Assembly: GCF_965198575.1 (NCBI RefSeq)
Contig: NZ_OZ240671.1
Span: 372,001-436,000 of the forward strand
DNA length: 64,000 nt
Direction of reading: 5' to 3'
Origin: Lichenicola sp965198575
GTDB lineage: Bacteria > Pseudomonadota > Alphaproteobacteria > Acetobacterales > Acetobacteraceae
In this document: positions 16,903-26,006 of the stretch, piece by piece
Layout: every line of letters starts with the position of its first letter
Numbering within the stretch: position 1 is the first letter of the stretch
Position numbers and translations under genes: made by a program
The notes under the pieces: generated by a model
The model's database searches: none
Told to the model about the DNA's origin: nothing
Seen by the model: the letters and a program-made list of their open reading frames with translations, nothing else

Positions 16903-17364
16903 CTACCAGCCCATGCTGCCGGGACCGCCCTTGAACGGTCCCTGCAGATCCGAGGTGACCCAGCCGCCATAGAAGCCGCCCGGTTGCGGCGTCACCTGCT
17001 CCTCGCCGACGAAGCAGGCATCCATCGGCCCGGCATACACCGCCAGATGATCGCGGATCGCCTCGAAGGCGGCCGTCGGCTCCGGGTAGCTCCAGGCCAC
17101 GCGGGGGGCCACCCGATCGCCCACCCGGATGCTCCAGTAGCGCGCCTGGCCCTTCCATTCGCAGAAGCTGCCCCCTGTCGCAGGCTCCAGTACGCAGTCG
17201 GTGAAGCAGTCCGCGGGCAGGTAATAGACCGGCGGATGCGACGTCTCCAGCACGCGGTAGCCGGCCAGGGTGCGCGCTATGGTGTGACCGGCGAAGTCGA
17301 TGCGGATTTCGGCCGCCACCGGCTGCAGGGCCGGCGGCCGTGGGTAGCTCCAGACATCTTCCAT
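16903..17364 (-). CDS. DUF427 domain protein
   Basis: A 153-residue protein made of one DUF427 domain. Typical motifs are ETSHPPVYYLP, FCEWKGQARYWSI and WSYPEP near the middle, then FYGGWVTSDLQGPFKG at the C-terminus. The fold is beta-rich; no biochemical role is established. The ATG at 17364 has GGGAGA 6 bp upstream and was preferred to an upstream open frame. It is first of a probable pair with the SDR gene. Confidence 0.87.
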   Translation of the reverse strand: MEDVWSYPRPPALQPVAAEIRIDFAGHTIARTLAGYRVLETSHPPVYYLPADCFTDCVLEPATGGSFCEWKGQARYWSIRVGDRVAPRVAWSYPEPTAAFEAIRDHLAVYAGPMDACFVGEEQVTPQPGGFYGGWVTSDLQGPFKGGPGSMGW

Positions 17365-17386
17365 GCTCGATCTCCCTGCGGGTCGC

Positions 17387-17530
17387 TCAGTGCGTGAGGT
17401 ATCCACCACTGCCACTGACATAGGCCCCGCTGACCCTGCCACCAGTCCCGCCCTGCCCGTCCGGCGACACGCACCCTGCCAGCCCGAGGGCGCAGGCGAA
17501 CACGGTGATCGTGAGCATTCTCTTGACCAT
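17387..17530 (-). CDS. Small glycine-rich lipoprotein, 47 residues
   Basis: The ATG at 17530 has AGGAGCT 5 bp upstream. The product begins MVKRMLTITVFACALGLAGC, a complete lipoprotein signal with lipobox LAGC (Cys20), and continues as a 27-residue Gly/Ser-rich tail ending YVSGSGGYLTH. The residue at +2 after Cys is Ser, which predicts outer-membrane sorting under the Lol rule. It is similar in layout to entericidin-type or other minimal lipoproteins. It sits 22 bp before the DUF427 gene on the same strand. Function unknown. Confidence 0.7.
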   Translation of the reverse strand: MVKRMLTITVFACALGLAGCVSPDGQGGTGGRVSGAYVSGSGGYLTH

Positions 17531-17595
17531 GGCAGCTCCTCGGCCGGCTCAGGGTGACGGTGATCCGCGGGGCGATCAAGCCGCCGGGCTCCCGG

Positions 17596-18891
17596 TCAAT
17601 CGAGTGGCCGGCCGGCGGTTTCGCGGAACATCAGCAAGGCAGGCAGCGACACCAGGGCCGCGAGGATGACGTAGTAGGTCACCGCGATCGGCTGCCCGGT
17701 GCGCGAGATCAGCCAGGTCGCGATGAACGGCGCGAACCCTCCGAACACCATCGAGGCGAGGTTGTAGGAGGTGTTCAGCCCGGTGAGCCGCCGACGGGTC
17801 GGGAACATCTCCACCAGGGCGACGGTCATGGTGCCGATGAAGATGCCGCAGTTGGAGCCCAGCACAATCTGCGCTGCGATCGTCAGCGCCACCGAATGTT
17901 CGTGCAGCATCAGCCAGACCAGCGGATAGGACAGCAGCAGCAGGCAGAGGCAGCTGAACAGCAACGGCGGCTTGCGGCCGATCTTGTCGGAGACGTAGCC
18001 CGATGCCACCACCGAGGCGCCGGTGGCGAGCGTGGCGATTGCCGTCGACCAGAGCGACAGGCCGGCGGTCCAGCCCAGATTGCGCTGCAGGAAGGTCGGG
18101 AAATAGGAGAGATACACGTAGATCGCGGCGGACTGCACGGCCACGAAGCAGAACGCGAACAGCATCGTGCGCACCGGCATCCGGGTCACCGGGCCGGTCA
18201 GCGCCTCGACCCGGGCCGCCTCGCGGAACACCGGGGTCTCGTCGATCCGGCGGCGTGCGAGCAGGCCGAGCGGGCCGATCAGCGCACCGAGCAGGAACGG
18301 CACCCGCCATCCCCAGCTCTCCATGGTGGCCGACCCCAGCAGGGTGGTCAGCGACGCAGCGACGCCGGTGCCGACGAGCTGGCCGCCGATGATGCTTCCG
18401 GTATGGCAGCTGCCGATCAGCCCGCGTTTCGCAGCCGGTGCCCATTCCGCCAGGAAGGAGGCCGAACTTCCCCACTCGCCCCCGGCCGAGAAGCCCTGGA
18501 ACGCGCGTGCGAGGACCAGCAGCACGGGTGCCGCGATTCCGATGCTGGCAAAGCCCGGCAGCAGCCCGATCACCGCGGTGCCCACGGCCATCAGCATGAT
18601 CGTCAGCAGCAACGCGGGCTTGCGGCCGAGCCGGTCGCCAACGACGCCGATCAGCACGCCGCCGAGCGGTCGCGCAGCAAAGCCGACGCCGAACACCGCG
18701 AAGGTTGCCAGCAGCGCCACGGTGTCGGTGGATTTCGGAAAGAAATGCCGCCCGATGATCGGGGCGAGGAATGCATAGATCGTGAAGTCGTACCACTCCA
18801 GCGCATTGCCGAACACCGCCGCGGTGATCACCCGCACGATCGATCCGCCACCACTCTCGGCATCGAGCCGGCCGCTCAGTCCTGTATCCAT
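17596..18891 (-). CDS. MFS transporter, metabolite:H+ symporter (MHS) family
   Basis: A 431-residue, 12-helix carrier. The MHS signatures are strong: GNALEWYDFTIYAFLAP in helix 1, RPLGGVLIGVVGDRLGRKPAL between helices 2 and 3, and RAFQGFSAGGEWG in helix 4. The family imports organic acids, betaines and osmolytes such as citrate, shikimate, ketoglutarate and proline/betaine. The ATG at 18891 has GAGGAAACA upstream. It is monocistronic. The substrate cannot be read from the sequence. Confidence 0.9.
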   Translation of the reverse strand: MDTGLSGRLDAESGGGSIVRVITAAVFGNALEWYDFTIYAFLAPIIGRHFFPKSTDTVALLATFAVFGVGFAARPLGGVLIGVVGDRLGRKPALLLTIMLMAVGTAVIGLLPGFASIGIAAPVLLVLARAFQGFSAGGEWGSSASFLAEWAPAAKRGLIGSCHTGSIIGGQLVGTGVAASLTTLLGSATMESWGWRVPFLLGALIGPLGLLARRRIDETPVFREAARVEALTGPVTRMPVRTMLFAFCFVAVQSAAIYVYLSYFPTFLQRNLGWTAGLSLWSTAIATLATGASVVASGYVSDKIGRKPPLLFSCLCLLLLSYPLVWLMLHEHSVALTIAAQIVLGSNCGIFIGTMTVALVEMFPTRRRLTGLNTSYNLASMVFGGFAPFIATWLISRTGQPIAVTYYVILAALVSLPALLMFRETAGRPLD

Positions 18892-19057
18892 TGTTTCCTC
18901 CGATCAGACCCCCGTTCTTGATGACGGGTGAGACACGATGTCTTGCCGCGCGATCATGTGTCGCTTCGGCGTTCCGATCGATACTCAATCACCCCCGGGG
19001 AAGCATCGGCGCAAGAAAAGGCCGCCGCCCGGACGTCCCGCGCCATGCACGAACCGG

Positions 19058-21094
19058 CTATTTCCCGCCCCCGGCACCGACGTAATGGTCGAACCAGGCG
19101 ACGGTGCGGCGGGTCGCGTCGTTCAGGTCATGCGCGTCCTGCATCCCGTGACCCTGTCCCGGATAGACGACGAACTGGGTCGGACGGCCGAGATCGCGCA
19201 GGTCGTGCCAGAACTCCAGGCTCTGCCCGATCGGGCATTCGTCGTCATGGTCGCCGCCGAACAGGAATACCGGCGTGTGCACCGAGCGGACATGCGCGAT
19301 CGGCGACTGCGACAGATAAAGCTGCAAGGCGGCGTACGACGGTGCACCGAACAGGGCGAGGTCCGCCTTCTCGACGCCGGTCGAGCCGTCCAGCGAGATC
19401 CAGTCGGAGATGCCGGCACCCGACGCGATCGCCTTGAAGCGGTCGGTCTGGGTCGCGGCCCACAGCGCCATGTAGCCGCCATAGCTGTAGCCGAACAGGC
19501 CGAGCCGGTGATCGTCGATCGGCGCCAGCTTCTCCACCGCATCGACCCCGGCCAGGATGTCGCGCAACGGTCCGGCGCCGAGATCGCGCACGTCGGCCGC
19601 CGCGAACGCCTCGCCCTCGCCGAACGAGCCGCGCGGGTTGGGCATGAACAGGTCATAGCCGGCAGCCAGCATGTCGAGCGGGAAGCCGCGACGCGGGAAG
19701 TTCGGCATCGCTGCCGCGGACGGACCGCCATGCACCTCGACCACCATCGGGCGCCGGCCGGGGCCAGGATGCAGCGGTTGCAGCAGCCAGCCGCTGGGAG
19801 TGACGCCGCCATCGCTCCACGACACGCTGCGGGCGGTCCAGCGCGCGACGACGTGGTCGTTCTCGTGGCTGATCGGGTGCCACTGGCCGACCGGACCCGC
19901 CACCAGCACCGCCGGCCGGGTCATCGTCGTCACGATGCCGGCGGTGGTGTCGCCGGCACATGCGACGGACGGGTTGTAGCCCTCGCTGCTCAGGCGCGCC
20001 TCGTCGGACCAGACGCTGGTCTCGTGGCCGGTTGCGTCGAGACGGACGAGGCCGGTGCGCGGTCCCTCGATGTCGCTCGCCAGCAGGGACGGCCCACACG
20101 ACCAGTTCAGCCCGGCGAAGCTGCGTCGGCTGCCGGCGGTCAGGTTCCGGGCGGCGGTCCCGCCATCGAGCGGAGCGCTCCAGACGTCGCCGCCGGTCGA
20201 GCCGAAATCGCTCATCACGCCGACGATGAACGCGACGTTGCGGCCATCCGGCGAGACCACGGGATCCGCGATCTGCTGCTGGTACGACCGGGGTGCGAAC
20301 AGCACGCGCGGTGTGCCGCCCGCCGCCGGGAAGGCGAGCAGTTTCGCCACGTACCAGTTCTGGTCGCCGTCGCCGGGCGCTGCGGTGCCGACGAACCCGC
20401 GCCCGTCCCGGCTCCACTCATACTCATAGACGAACAGGTCCGGCGGCGAGACCAGCTCGAGCGACGTGCCGTTCAGGATGCCGATCCGCTGCTCGTCCTC
20501 GTGCGCGCCGATCTCGCCGCTCAGGGCGGCTGCCGCGGAGGCCGCGCCGATCTCCTTGTGCGCGTCGGCGATGGCGAGCACGGCGAGGCGGCCATCCGGG
20601 GCGAAACGCGGCCTGTCGAGGGTGCCGGCGAAGGCCAGCAGCAGGCGCGGATGCGACCCGTCCGCGTCGACAGCCTCGATACGCCACCCGGGCGTTGGCG
20701 CCGGGCCGGTCGCGGAGGTGGCCTGAGCCGGATGCGTGGGTTTCGTCTTGTCCTGCAACAGGAACACCAGGCCCTGCCCGTCCGGGCGCCAGACCGGCTG
20801 GCCCGGCTTGCAATCGGGCACGTCGCCGCACGGCAGCGCCACGACCGTCCTGGCGCCGCTGGCCGTGTCGCGGATGACCAGCCGCATGGTTTCCTGGACC
20901 GAGGGATCCGCGGGATCGTCCGTCTCGATGTCGGCGAGCCGGCGGCCGTCCGGTGACAGCGACACCGCGCTGAACGCATGCTGGAGCAGCGGCGGGAGGG
21001 CCGGCGTGTCGGCCGCACTCGCGGCTGGAGCAACGGTCGCGGTCACCGCCAGGGCGAAAAGTCCGCGCAGAGCTACGTTCCGTATTCCAGCCAA
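19058..21094 (-). CDS. Exported S9 family (prolyl oligopeptidase-like) serine peptidase
   Basis: A 678-residue enzyme. A signal peptide (ALRGLFALAVTATVAPAASAADT) is followed by a seven-bladed beta-propeller with repeated LSPDGRR/SPDGRN-like motifs. The C-terminal alpha/beta-hydrolase domain has the nucleophile in GYSYGGYMA (Ser537), the acid in FGGDHDDECP and the His in GQGHGMQDA. It should act in the periplasm on short or modified peptides. The TTG at 21094 is chosen because AAGGAG lies 6 bp upstream. Lasso-peptide isopeptidases of alphaproteobacteria have this same fold and size, but no lasso precursor gene is nearby. It is 322 bp from the peptide-regulon GntR gene, same strand. Confidence 0.85.
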   Translation of the reverse strand: MAGIRNVALRGLFALAVTATVAPAASAADTPALPPLLQHAFSAVSLSPDGRRLADIETDDPADPSVQETMRLVIRDTASGARTVVALPCGDVPDCKPGQPVWRPDGQGLVFLLQDKTKPTHPAQATSATGPAPTPGWRIEAVDADGSHPRLLLAFAGTLDRPRFAPDGRLAVLAIADAHKEIGAASAAAALSGEIGAHEDEQRIGILNGTSLELVSPPDLFVYEYEWSRDGRGFVGTAAPGDGDQNWYVAKLLAFPAAGGTPRVLFAPRSYQQQIADPVVSPDGRNVAFIVGVMSDFGSTGGDVWSAPLDGGTAARNLTAGSRRSFAGLNWSCGPSLLASDIEGPRTGLVRLDATGHETSVWSDEARLSSEGYNPSVACAGDTTAGIVTTMTRPAVLVAGPVGQWHPISHENDHVVARWTARSVSWSDGGVTPSGWLLQPLHPGPGRRPMVVEVHGGPSAAAMPNFPRRGFPLDMLAAGYDLFMPNPRGSFGEGEAFAAADVRDLGAGPLRDILAGVDAVEKLAPIDDHRLGLFGYSYGGYMALWAATQTDRFKAIASGAGISDWISLDGSTGVEKADLALFGAPSYAALQLYLSQSPIAHVRSVHTPVFLFGGDHDDECPIGQSLEFWHDLRDLGRPTQFVVYPGQGHGMQDAHDLNDATRRTVAWFDHYVGAGGGK

Positions 21095-21415
21095 GACAGC
21101 TCCTTCGACCCGAGACGAGACCCGCCTGCCGATCGGAGCCGATCCGGGTTTACCGGGAGGGCGGATATTCGCAAGGGCCGGAAAGCGATCGCAGGCGACC
21201 GTGCGGCTGGTCGAGCAGGCTGTGTCGGGTCCCCAGGATCAAGCGATCATGGCGCATCGATCTGGCGGCTGGCGCAGGGCGGCCTTTCGCGCAACAGGAC
21301 TCCGGGAGCACTTCCGTCGCCGGCCCGGATCACCTTTTCCGCCTGGTGGACGATCGTGCCAGTCGCACGCAGGATGTTCGACGAAACCGAGCCGGCAGTC
21401 GCGCTCGCAGCAGAC
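21095..21415. other. Intergenic region without recognisable gene
   Basis: Between the S9 peptidase start and the end of the GntR gene, 321 bp hold no frame with a ribosome-binding site or a known motif. It must contain the S9 promoter. The GTYCTAA-N4-TTAGGAC operator was searched for by eye here and not found. Confidence 0.5.
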
Positions 21416-22429
21416 TCACGCATCCTTGTCGGTGTTGCCGTCGTCGTTCAACAGCGGCCGAATCAGGCGCCTCACACAACCCGGGTCCGGCGTATGGCGG
21501 TATTCGAAGGAGGCGACGCCGTCCGGTACCGCCAGACCGAGATCGTCGGCGCCGGTGGCATAAACCACCACGTCGACCCGGCGCAGCATCGGCGCAAGCT
21601 CCGGCGTATCGTGCAGCGCCACCGAAACCTCGGCAACATGCGGCGCGAAACGCTGCACGCCGGCCTTCATCAGCGGCGTGAACTCGGGGTAGATCGAGAC
21701 CACGCCGACCCGCGTGCGCGGCTCGAGTGCAGCCAGCGCCTGGCGGGTCGCCACAGCCGGGATGAAGGTCATGGTTGCCACCACCGAGTCCGGCAGGAGT
21801 GCGATCACGTCGCTGCGGCGGTGCGGGAAGGTGATCACGAGGTCGGCCAAGGACGCACGCCTCCGCGCCCCCGCCTCCTGCTCGATGAGTGCGAGCGTGG
21901 TGGCCTCGAAGACCGCCGCATCGTCCACCGCGAGCGCCATCTCTGCACAGTAGGCTGCGGTCGTTTGCGCGAAATGACCGATCACGGCGACCAACGGCCG
22001 CTTGCCGGTCCGGTCCGGTTCGTCCATCCGCGCGGCGATCAGGCCGGCGAGGTCACTCGCGCGCAGCCCGAGGGCTCGGCCCTGCGCGATCATGGCGTCG
22101 ACGGCACGGTGCAGCGCGATATCGTGCCGGGCCGGACGCCGCTCGACCGGCGACAGGTCGGCCACGAACGTTCCCGATCCGGTCCGGCTGACGATCACGC
22201 CGGCAGCCTTCATCTCGGCATAGACCTGCGCCACCGTCATCGGCGCCACGCCGAGATGGTCCGCAAGCTCGCGCACCGAGGGCAGCCTCTCGCCGGACCG
22301 CAGCGTGCCGAGGCCGATCCCGAACTCGATCAGTCCACGCAACTGGGTGCCAAGCGGGACCGGCAGATCGCGATCGACCGAAAAGGCCGCCAGGTCAGCC
22401 CTGGGCGCGAGGATGAGGCGTTCTACCAT
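21416..22429 (-). CDS. GntR-family regulator with a periplasmic-binding-like ligand domain
   Basis: A 337-residue regulator. Residues about 28-95 form the GntR winged helix: LRSGERLPSVRELADHLGV, then TVAQVYAEMKAAGVI and SRTGSGTFV. The remaining 230 residues do not look like FCD, UTRA or aminotransferase domains; alternating strands and helices (RPLVAVIGHFAQT, TRVGVVSIYPEFT, VDVVVYATG) suggest a two-lobed Rossmann-like ligand domain. It is divergent from the peptide-transporter operon with the 18-bp palindrome at 22587 between them; a matching palindrome at 33615 precedes the peptidase/TonB-receptor operon. It is the likely regulator of both. Confidence 0.82.
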   Translation of the reverse strand: MVERLILAPRADLAAFSVDRDLPVPLGTQLRGLIEFGIGLGTLRSGERLPSVRELADHLGVAPMTVAQVYAEMKAAGVIVSRTGSGTFVADLSPVERRPARHDIALHRAVDAMIAQGRALGLRASDLAGLIAARMDEPDRTGKRPLVAVIGHFAQTTAAYCAEMALAVDDAAVFEATTLALIEQEAGARRRASLADLVITFPHRRSDVIALLPDSVVATMTFIPAVATRQALAALEPRTRVGVVSIYPEFTPLMKAGVQRFAPHVAEVSVALHDTPELAPMLRRVDVVVYATGADDLGLAVPDGVASFEYRHTPDPGCVRRLIRPLLNDDGNTDKDA

Positions 22430-22558
22430 CTTGATACGTTGGTTCTCCCGAAATGATCATATCGAAGGCGGCTTTCGCACGCTAGATGGGCATTTGCCTC
22501 GCAGCACGCGAGCTATCCATCGAAAGGCTCCAAGTCTAGGATCACATCGCGAAAGTGG

Positions 22559-22588
22559 TTGACCCCGGAGTGACCGGCTTCCTAGTGT
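22559..22588 (+). promoter_or_regulatory. Candidate promoter of the peptide-transporter operon
   Basis: TTGACC at 22559-22564 and TAGTGT at 22583-22588, with an 18-bp spacer. The -10-like element runs into the palindrome at 22587. The same TTGACC ... TAGTGT arrangement precedes the second operon at 33586-33616, which supports both. Confidence 0.45.
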
Positions 22589-22604
22589 TCTAACCGGTTA
22601 GGAC
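22587..22604. promoter_or_regulatory. Peptide-regulon operator, copy 1
   Basis: GTTCTAACCGGTTAGGAC is an 18-bp palindrome with one mismatch (GTYCTAA-N4-TTAGGAC). It starts 20 bp before the SBP start codon at 22625 and overlaps the -10-like hexamer, a position suited to repression. It shares 13 of 14 arm positions and the preceding TAGT with copy 2 at 33615. Confidence 0.7.
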
Positions 22605-22624
22605 GAAATGATCGGGAAAGGGGC

Positions 22625-24238
22625 ATGCTGTTGGGATGTTGGCGCGCCCTGGCGTTCATCTTGGCACTTCTGGCGGCTTCCGGCTCCAGCCCATCCTGCG
22701 CGGTTTCGGCACCCCCACCGGCGGCAGCCATCACCCGCGGCGGCATCATGAGCTACGGCCGCTACGCCGACAGCCTGCTGCTCGACCCGGTGCTCAACGA
22801 CAGCAACGCTGACATCTGGATCCTGTCGAACCTCTACGACACGCTGCTGCTGCCCACCGATGACGGGCGCGGCGTGCAACCGGGGCTGGCTTCCGCCTGG
22901 CAGGTCTCCCCGGACGGACTGACGGTGACGCTCACGCTGCGACCGGGCATCCGCTTCTCGGACGGAACCGCGATCACCGCGGACGACGTCAAATGGTCGC
23001 TGGACCGCGCGCGCAATCCGCATAACGGGATCTGGAACGCCCTGCTGGGCGCGCTGGGCGAGGTCCGGATTGCGGCCGCGGATACCGTCGTGCTGCGGCT
23101 GCGTCATCCGGATCCGGCGATCCTGCCGCTGCTCAGCGTCTTCAACTCCGCCATCATGCCGCAGCATCAGTTCGAGGCGGCTCCCGGCGCCACCGACGCC
23201 GAAAAGGCGGTCACGTTCTCGAACCATCCGGTGACGTCCGGTCCGTTCGTGCTGGCCTCCTGGGTGCATGGCGCGACCATGCAGCTGCGGCGCAACCCGT
23301 ACTACTGGCGGCCCGGCGCCGATGGACGTCCGCTGCCGTATCTCGATGGGATCCGCTTCGAGGTGATCCCGGACGATGCCACGCGCATCCTGCGGGTGCA
23401 GTCGGGCGAGCTCGACGGCGCCGAAATGATCCCGTTCTCGCGGGTCGCCGAGCTGCGGGCGGATCCGAGACTGAGCCTGGCGCTGTTTCCGTCGACCCGC
23501 CTCGATTACGCCGTCCTGAACGTGCGTCCGACGCTGACGGGCAATATCGCCAACCCGCTCTCACTGCCGGCAGTGCGCGAGGCGCTGAACGACGCGGTGT
23601 ATCGCCGCGGCCTGATCCAGATCGTCACCCACGGGATCGGCATGCCGATGACGTCCTACATGTCGCGCGCCACACCGTTGCATGTCGATGTCCCGGGCGC
23701 GGATCGTTTCGATCCGGTGCAGGCGCGCGCGTTGTTGCGCCAAGCCGGCTATCCGCACGGCTTCTCCGCCACCATGCAGATCCTGGCCGGCAACGAGGAC
23801 GAGATCGAGATCGGTACGGCGCTGCAGGAGATGTGGCGCGAGATCGGTGTCGAGCTGCACTTGCAGCAGCTCGACATGGCCAGCATCACGGCACTGTATC
23901 GGGCGGGCAGGTACACCATGCGGCTCAGCATCTGGACCGACGACATCGCCGATCCCGGCGAGATCACCTCGTACTTCGTGTACACCCCGGTGATCGGCGC
24001 ACAGCATAGCGGCTGGCACAGCACGGACGCGGAGCGGCTGTATTTGGCGTCCAGCACCGAGCTCGATCGCGGGCGGCGCGCCGAGGAATACGCGCAGATC
24101 CAGGCGCTGTACGAGAATGGCCCGATCGTGCGGCTGTTTGAGACGCCGTACGCGGTGCTGCTGCGGCGCGCGGTGCACGGCTTCCTGCAGCTGCCGCTCG
24201 GCAACAACGTGTTTTCCGGCGCGTGGCTCGCACGATGA
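22625..24238 (+). CDS. ABC transporter substrate-binding protein, family 5 (peptide type)
   Basis: A 537-residue periplasmic binding protein. A signal sequence (LAFILALLAASGSSPSCA) precedes the family-5 motifs: VLNDSNADIWILSNLYDTL, GLASAWQVSPDGLTVTLTLRPGIRFSDG and ADDVKWSLDRARN. The C-terminal region MQILAGNEDEIEIGTALQEMWREIGVEL is typical of DppA/OppA-like proteins. The ATG at 22625 has AAAGGGG upstream. It is first in a long operon and overlaps the first permease by 4 bp. It binds a di- or oligopeptide or a peptide-like solute in the periplasm. Confidence 0.9.
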   Translation: MLLGCWRALAFILALLAASGSSPSCAVSAPPPAAAITRGGIMSYGRYADSLLLDPVLNDSNADIWILSNLYDTLLLPTDDGRGVQPGLASAWQVSPDGLTVTLTLRPGIRFSDGTAITADDVKWSLDRARNPHNGIWNALLGALGEVRIAAADTVVLRLRHPDPAILPLLSVFNSAIMPQHQFEAAPGATDAEKAVTFSNHPVTSGPFVLASWVHGATMQLRRNPYYWRPGADGRPLPYLDGIRFEVIPDDATRILRVQSGELDGAEMIPFSRVAELRADPRLSLALFPSTRLDYAVLNVRPTLTGNIANPLSLPAVREALNDAVYRRGLIQIVTHGIGMPMTSYMSRATPLHVDVPGADRFDPVQARALLRQAGYPHGFSATMQILAGNEDEIEIGTALQEMWREIGVELHLQQLDMASITALYRAGRYTMRLSIWTDDIADPGEITSYFVYTPVIGAQHSGWHSTDAERLYLASSTELDRGRRAEEYAQIQALYENGPIVRLFETPYAVLLRRAVHGFLQLPLGNNVFSGAWLAR

Positions 24239-25170
24239 CGCCGGCACGGATCCTCCGGCGTGTGCTGCAGGTGGTGCCGACGCTGTTCGCGATCATGGTG
24301 CTGACCTTCCTGCTGGTGCACCTGCTGCCCGGCGATCCGGCGAGCGCGCTGATCGGCGACCGCGTCACCGATGCCGAGGTCGCGAACGAGCGCACGCTGC
24401 TCGGGCTGGATCGGCCGCTGCCGGTGCAGTTCGCCGCGTACGTCGCCGGGCTGCTGCATGGCGATCTCGGCCGCTCGACCGCACTCGGCGTGCCGGTGAC
24501 CGCGCTGATCGCCGCGCGGCTGCCGGTCACGTTGATGCTCACCACGATGAGTGCCGTCATCGCGCTGCTGATCTCGGTGCCGCTGGCACTGGTCGCGGCG
24601 ATCAACCGTGACCGCCCGATCGACCTGATCCTGCGCAGCGTGTTCCAGGTCGGGCTGTCGATGCCGGCCTTCTATGTCGGACTGCTGATGCTGACGGTGC
24701 TGGCTGCCAGGCTGCGGCTGTTTCCGGTGGGCGGCTACGGCGACGATCTTGCGGGCCATCTCTGGCACCTGCTGCTGCCGTCGATCTCGCTGGCGCTGAG
24801 CCTGTCCGCGGTCCTGCTGCGCAACCTGCGTGCCTCCATCTGTGATGTCCTGGATTCGCCGCATGTCGAGTTCGCCCGGCTCAAGGGTCTCGACCGCGCG
24901 CTGGTGTTGCGCCGGCACGTACTGCGCAATGCGCTCATCCCCACCGTGACGCTGTTCGGTCTCAGCACCGGCACGCTGCTGGGCGGTGCTGTGATCACCG
25001 AGACGGTGTTCGCGATCCCCGGTGTCGGCAGGCTGATGGTCGATAGCGTGTTCGCGCGCGACTACCCGGTGATCGAGGCCCTCACTCTAACTCTGGCAAC
25101 GCTGGTCGTGCTGACCCTGCTGCTGACCGACCTGCTCGCCGCTGCCCTCGACCCGGGAGCGGCGTCGTGA
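24235..25170 (+). CDS. Dipeptide-type ABC transporter permease 1 (DppB-like)
   Basis: A 311-residue integral membrane protein with six helices. The N-terminus RRVLQVVPTLFAIMVLTFLLVHLLPGDPAS is typical of DppB/OppB, and the EAA-loop is in VEFARLKGLDRALVLRRHVLRNALIP. The ATG at 24235 overlaps the SBP stop (ATGA); an in-frame GTG 4 codons earlier is less likely. It pairs with the DppC-like protein encoded next, which its stop overlaps by 4 bp. Confidence 0.92.
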   Translation: MTPARILRRVLQVVPTLFAIMVLTFLLVHLLPGDPASALIGDRVTDAEVANERTLLGLDRPLPVQFAAYVAGLLHGDLGRSTALGVPVTALIAARLPVTLMLTTMSAVIALLISVPLALVAAINRDRPIDLILRSVFQVGLSMPAFYVGLLMLTVLAARLRLFPVGGYGDDLAGHLWHLLLPSISLALSLSAVLLRNLRASICDVLDSPHVEFARLKGLDRALVLRRHVLRNALIPTVTLFGLSTGTLLGGAVITETVFAIPGVGRLMVDSVFARDYPVIEALTLTLATLVVLTLLLTDLLAAALDPGAAS

Positions 25171-26006
25171 GTGCGACGGCGCACCCTGCGCGGGCTGTCC
25201 GGCGGCGGCTGCCGGGATCGCTGCTGGCCGGCTCGACGATCCTGCTGTTCGGGATCGTGCTGGCCGCGGTGCCGCAACTGCTGGCGCCGTTCAGCCCGTT
25301 GCGGTTCGACTATGCGCATCTCTTGAGCGCGCCCAGCCCGCTGCACCCGCTCGGCACCGACGAGTTCGGTCGCGACATGCTCTCGCGGGTGATCTGGGGC
25401 TACGCGGTCGACATGCAGATCGCGCTGTTCGCCACCCTGCCCGCCCTGCTGATCGGCACTGTCGTGGGGGCACTTGCCGGCTTCTTCGGCGGCCTCGCCG
25501 AGACGATGCTGGTGCAGCTGGTCGGCGTGGTCGTCGCCTTCCCGTTCCTGGTGCTGGTGATCGCCATCGTCACCGTGCTGGGGCCGGGGCTGATCAACAT
25601 GTACGTGGCGACTGCCCTGGTCGGCTGGGTGTTCTACGCGCAGCTCATGATGGCGGAAATGAAGCTGCAGCGCCGACTGGATTATGCTGCGGCGGCGCGG
25701 GCGATGGGCTACGGCCAGGTCCGGATCATCTTCCGCCATCTGCTGCCGAACGCGATCACCGCAGTGCTGATCTACTGGATGACCGACATGGCGCTGGCGA
25801 TCCTGCTCGGATCCAGCCTCGGCTATCTCGGGCTCGGCGCGCAGCCGCCGGTGGCGGAATGGGGCGCGCTCATCGCCGGCGGCAAGAACTACATGTCGAC
25901 CGCCTGGTGGATGACGGTGTTCCCCGGGATCGCCATCGTGGTCACCGGCCTCGGCTTCAGCCTCACCGGCGATGGGCTCGGCACGCTGCTCGGGGTGCGA
26001 AGGTGA
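25167..26006 (+). CDS. Dipeptide-type ABC transporter permease 2 (DppC-like)
   Basis: A 279-residue permease with five or six helices. LGTDEFGRDMLSRVIWG after helix 1 is the DppC/OppC hallmark, and the EAA-loop is in DYAAAARAMGYGQVRIIFRHLLPN. The GTG at 25167 overlaps the previous stop (GTGA), and its own end overlaps the ATPase gene start. It forms the heterodimeric channel with the preceding permease. Confidence 0.92.
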   Translation: MSATAHPARAVRRRLPGSLLAGSTILLFGIVLAAVPQLLAPFSPLRFDYAHLLSAPSPLHPLGTDEFGRDMLSRVIWGYAVDMQIALFATLPALLIGTVVGALAGFFGGLAETMLVQLVGVVVAFPFLVLVIAIVTVLGPGLINMYVATALVGWVFYAQLMMAEMKLQRRLDYAAAARAMGYGQVRIIFRHLLPNAITAVLIYWMTDMALAILLGSSLGYLGLGAQPPVAEWGALIAGGKNYMSTAWWMTVFPGIAIVVTGLGFSLTGDGLGTLLGVRR

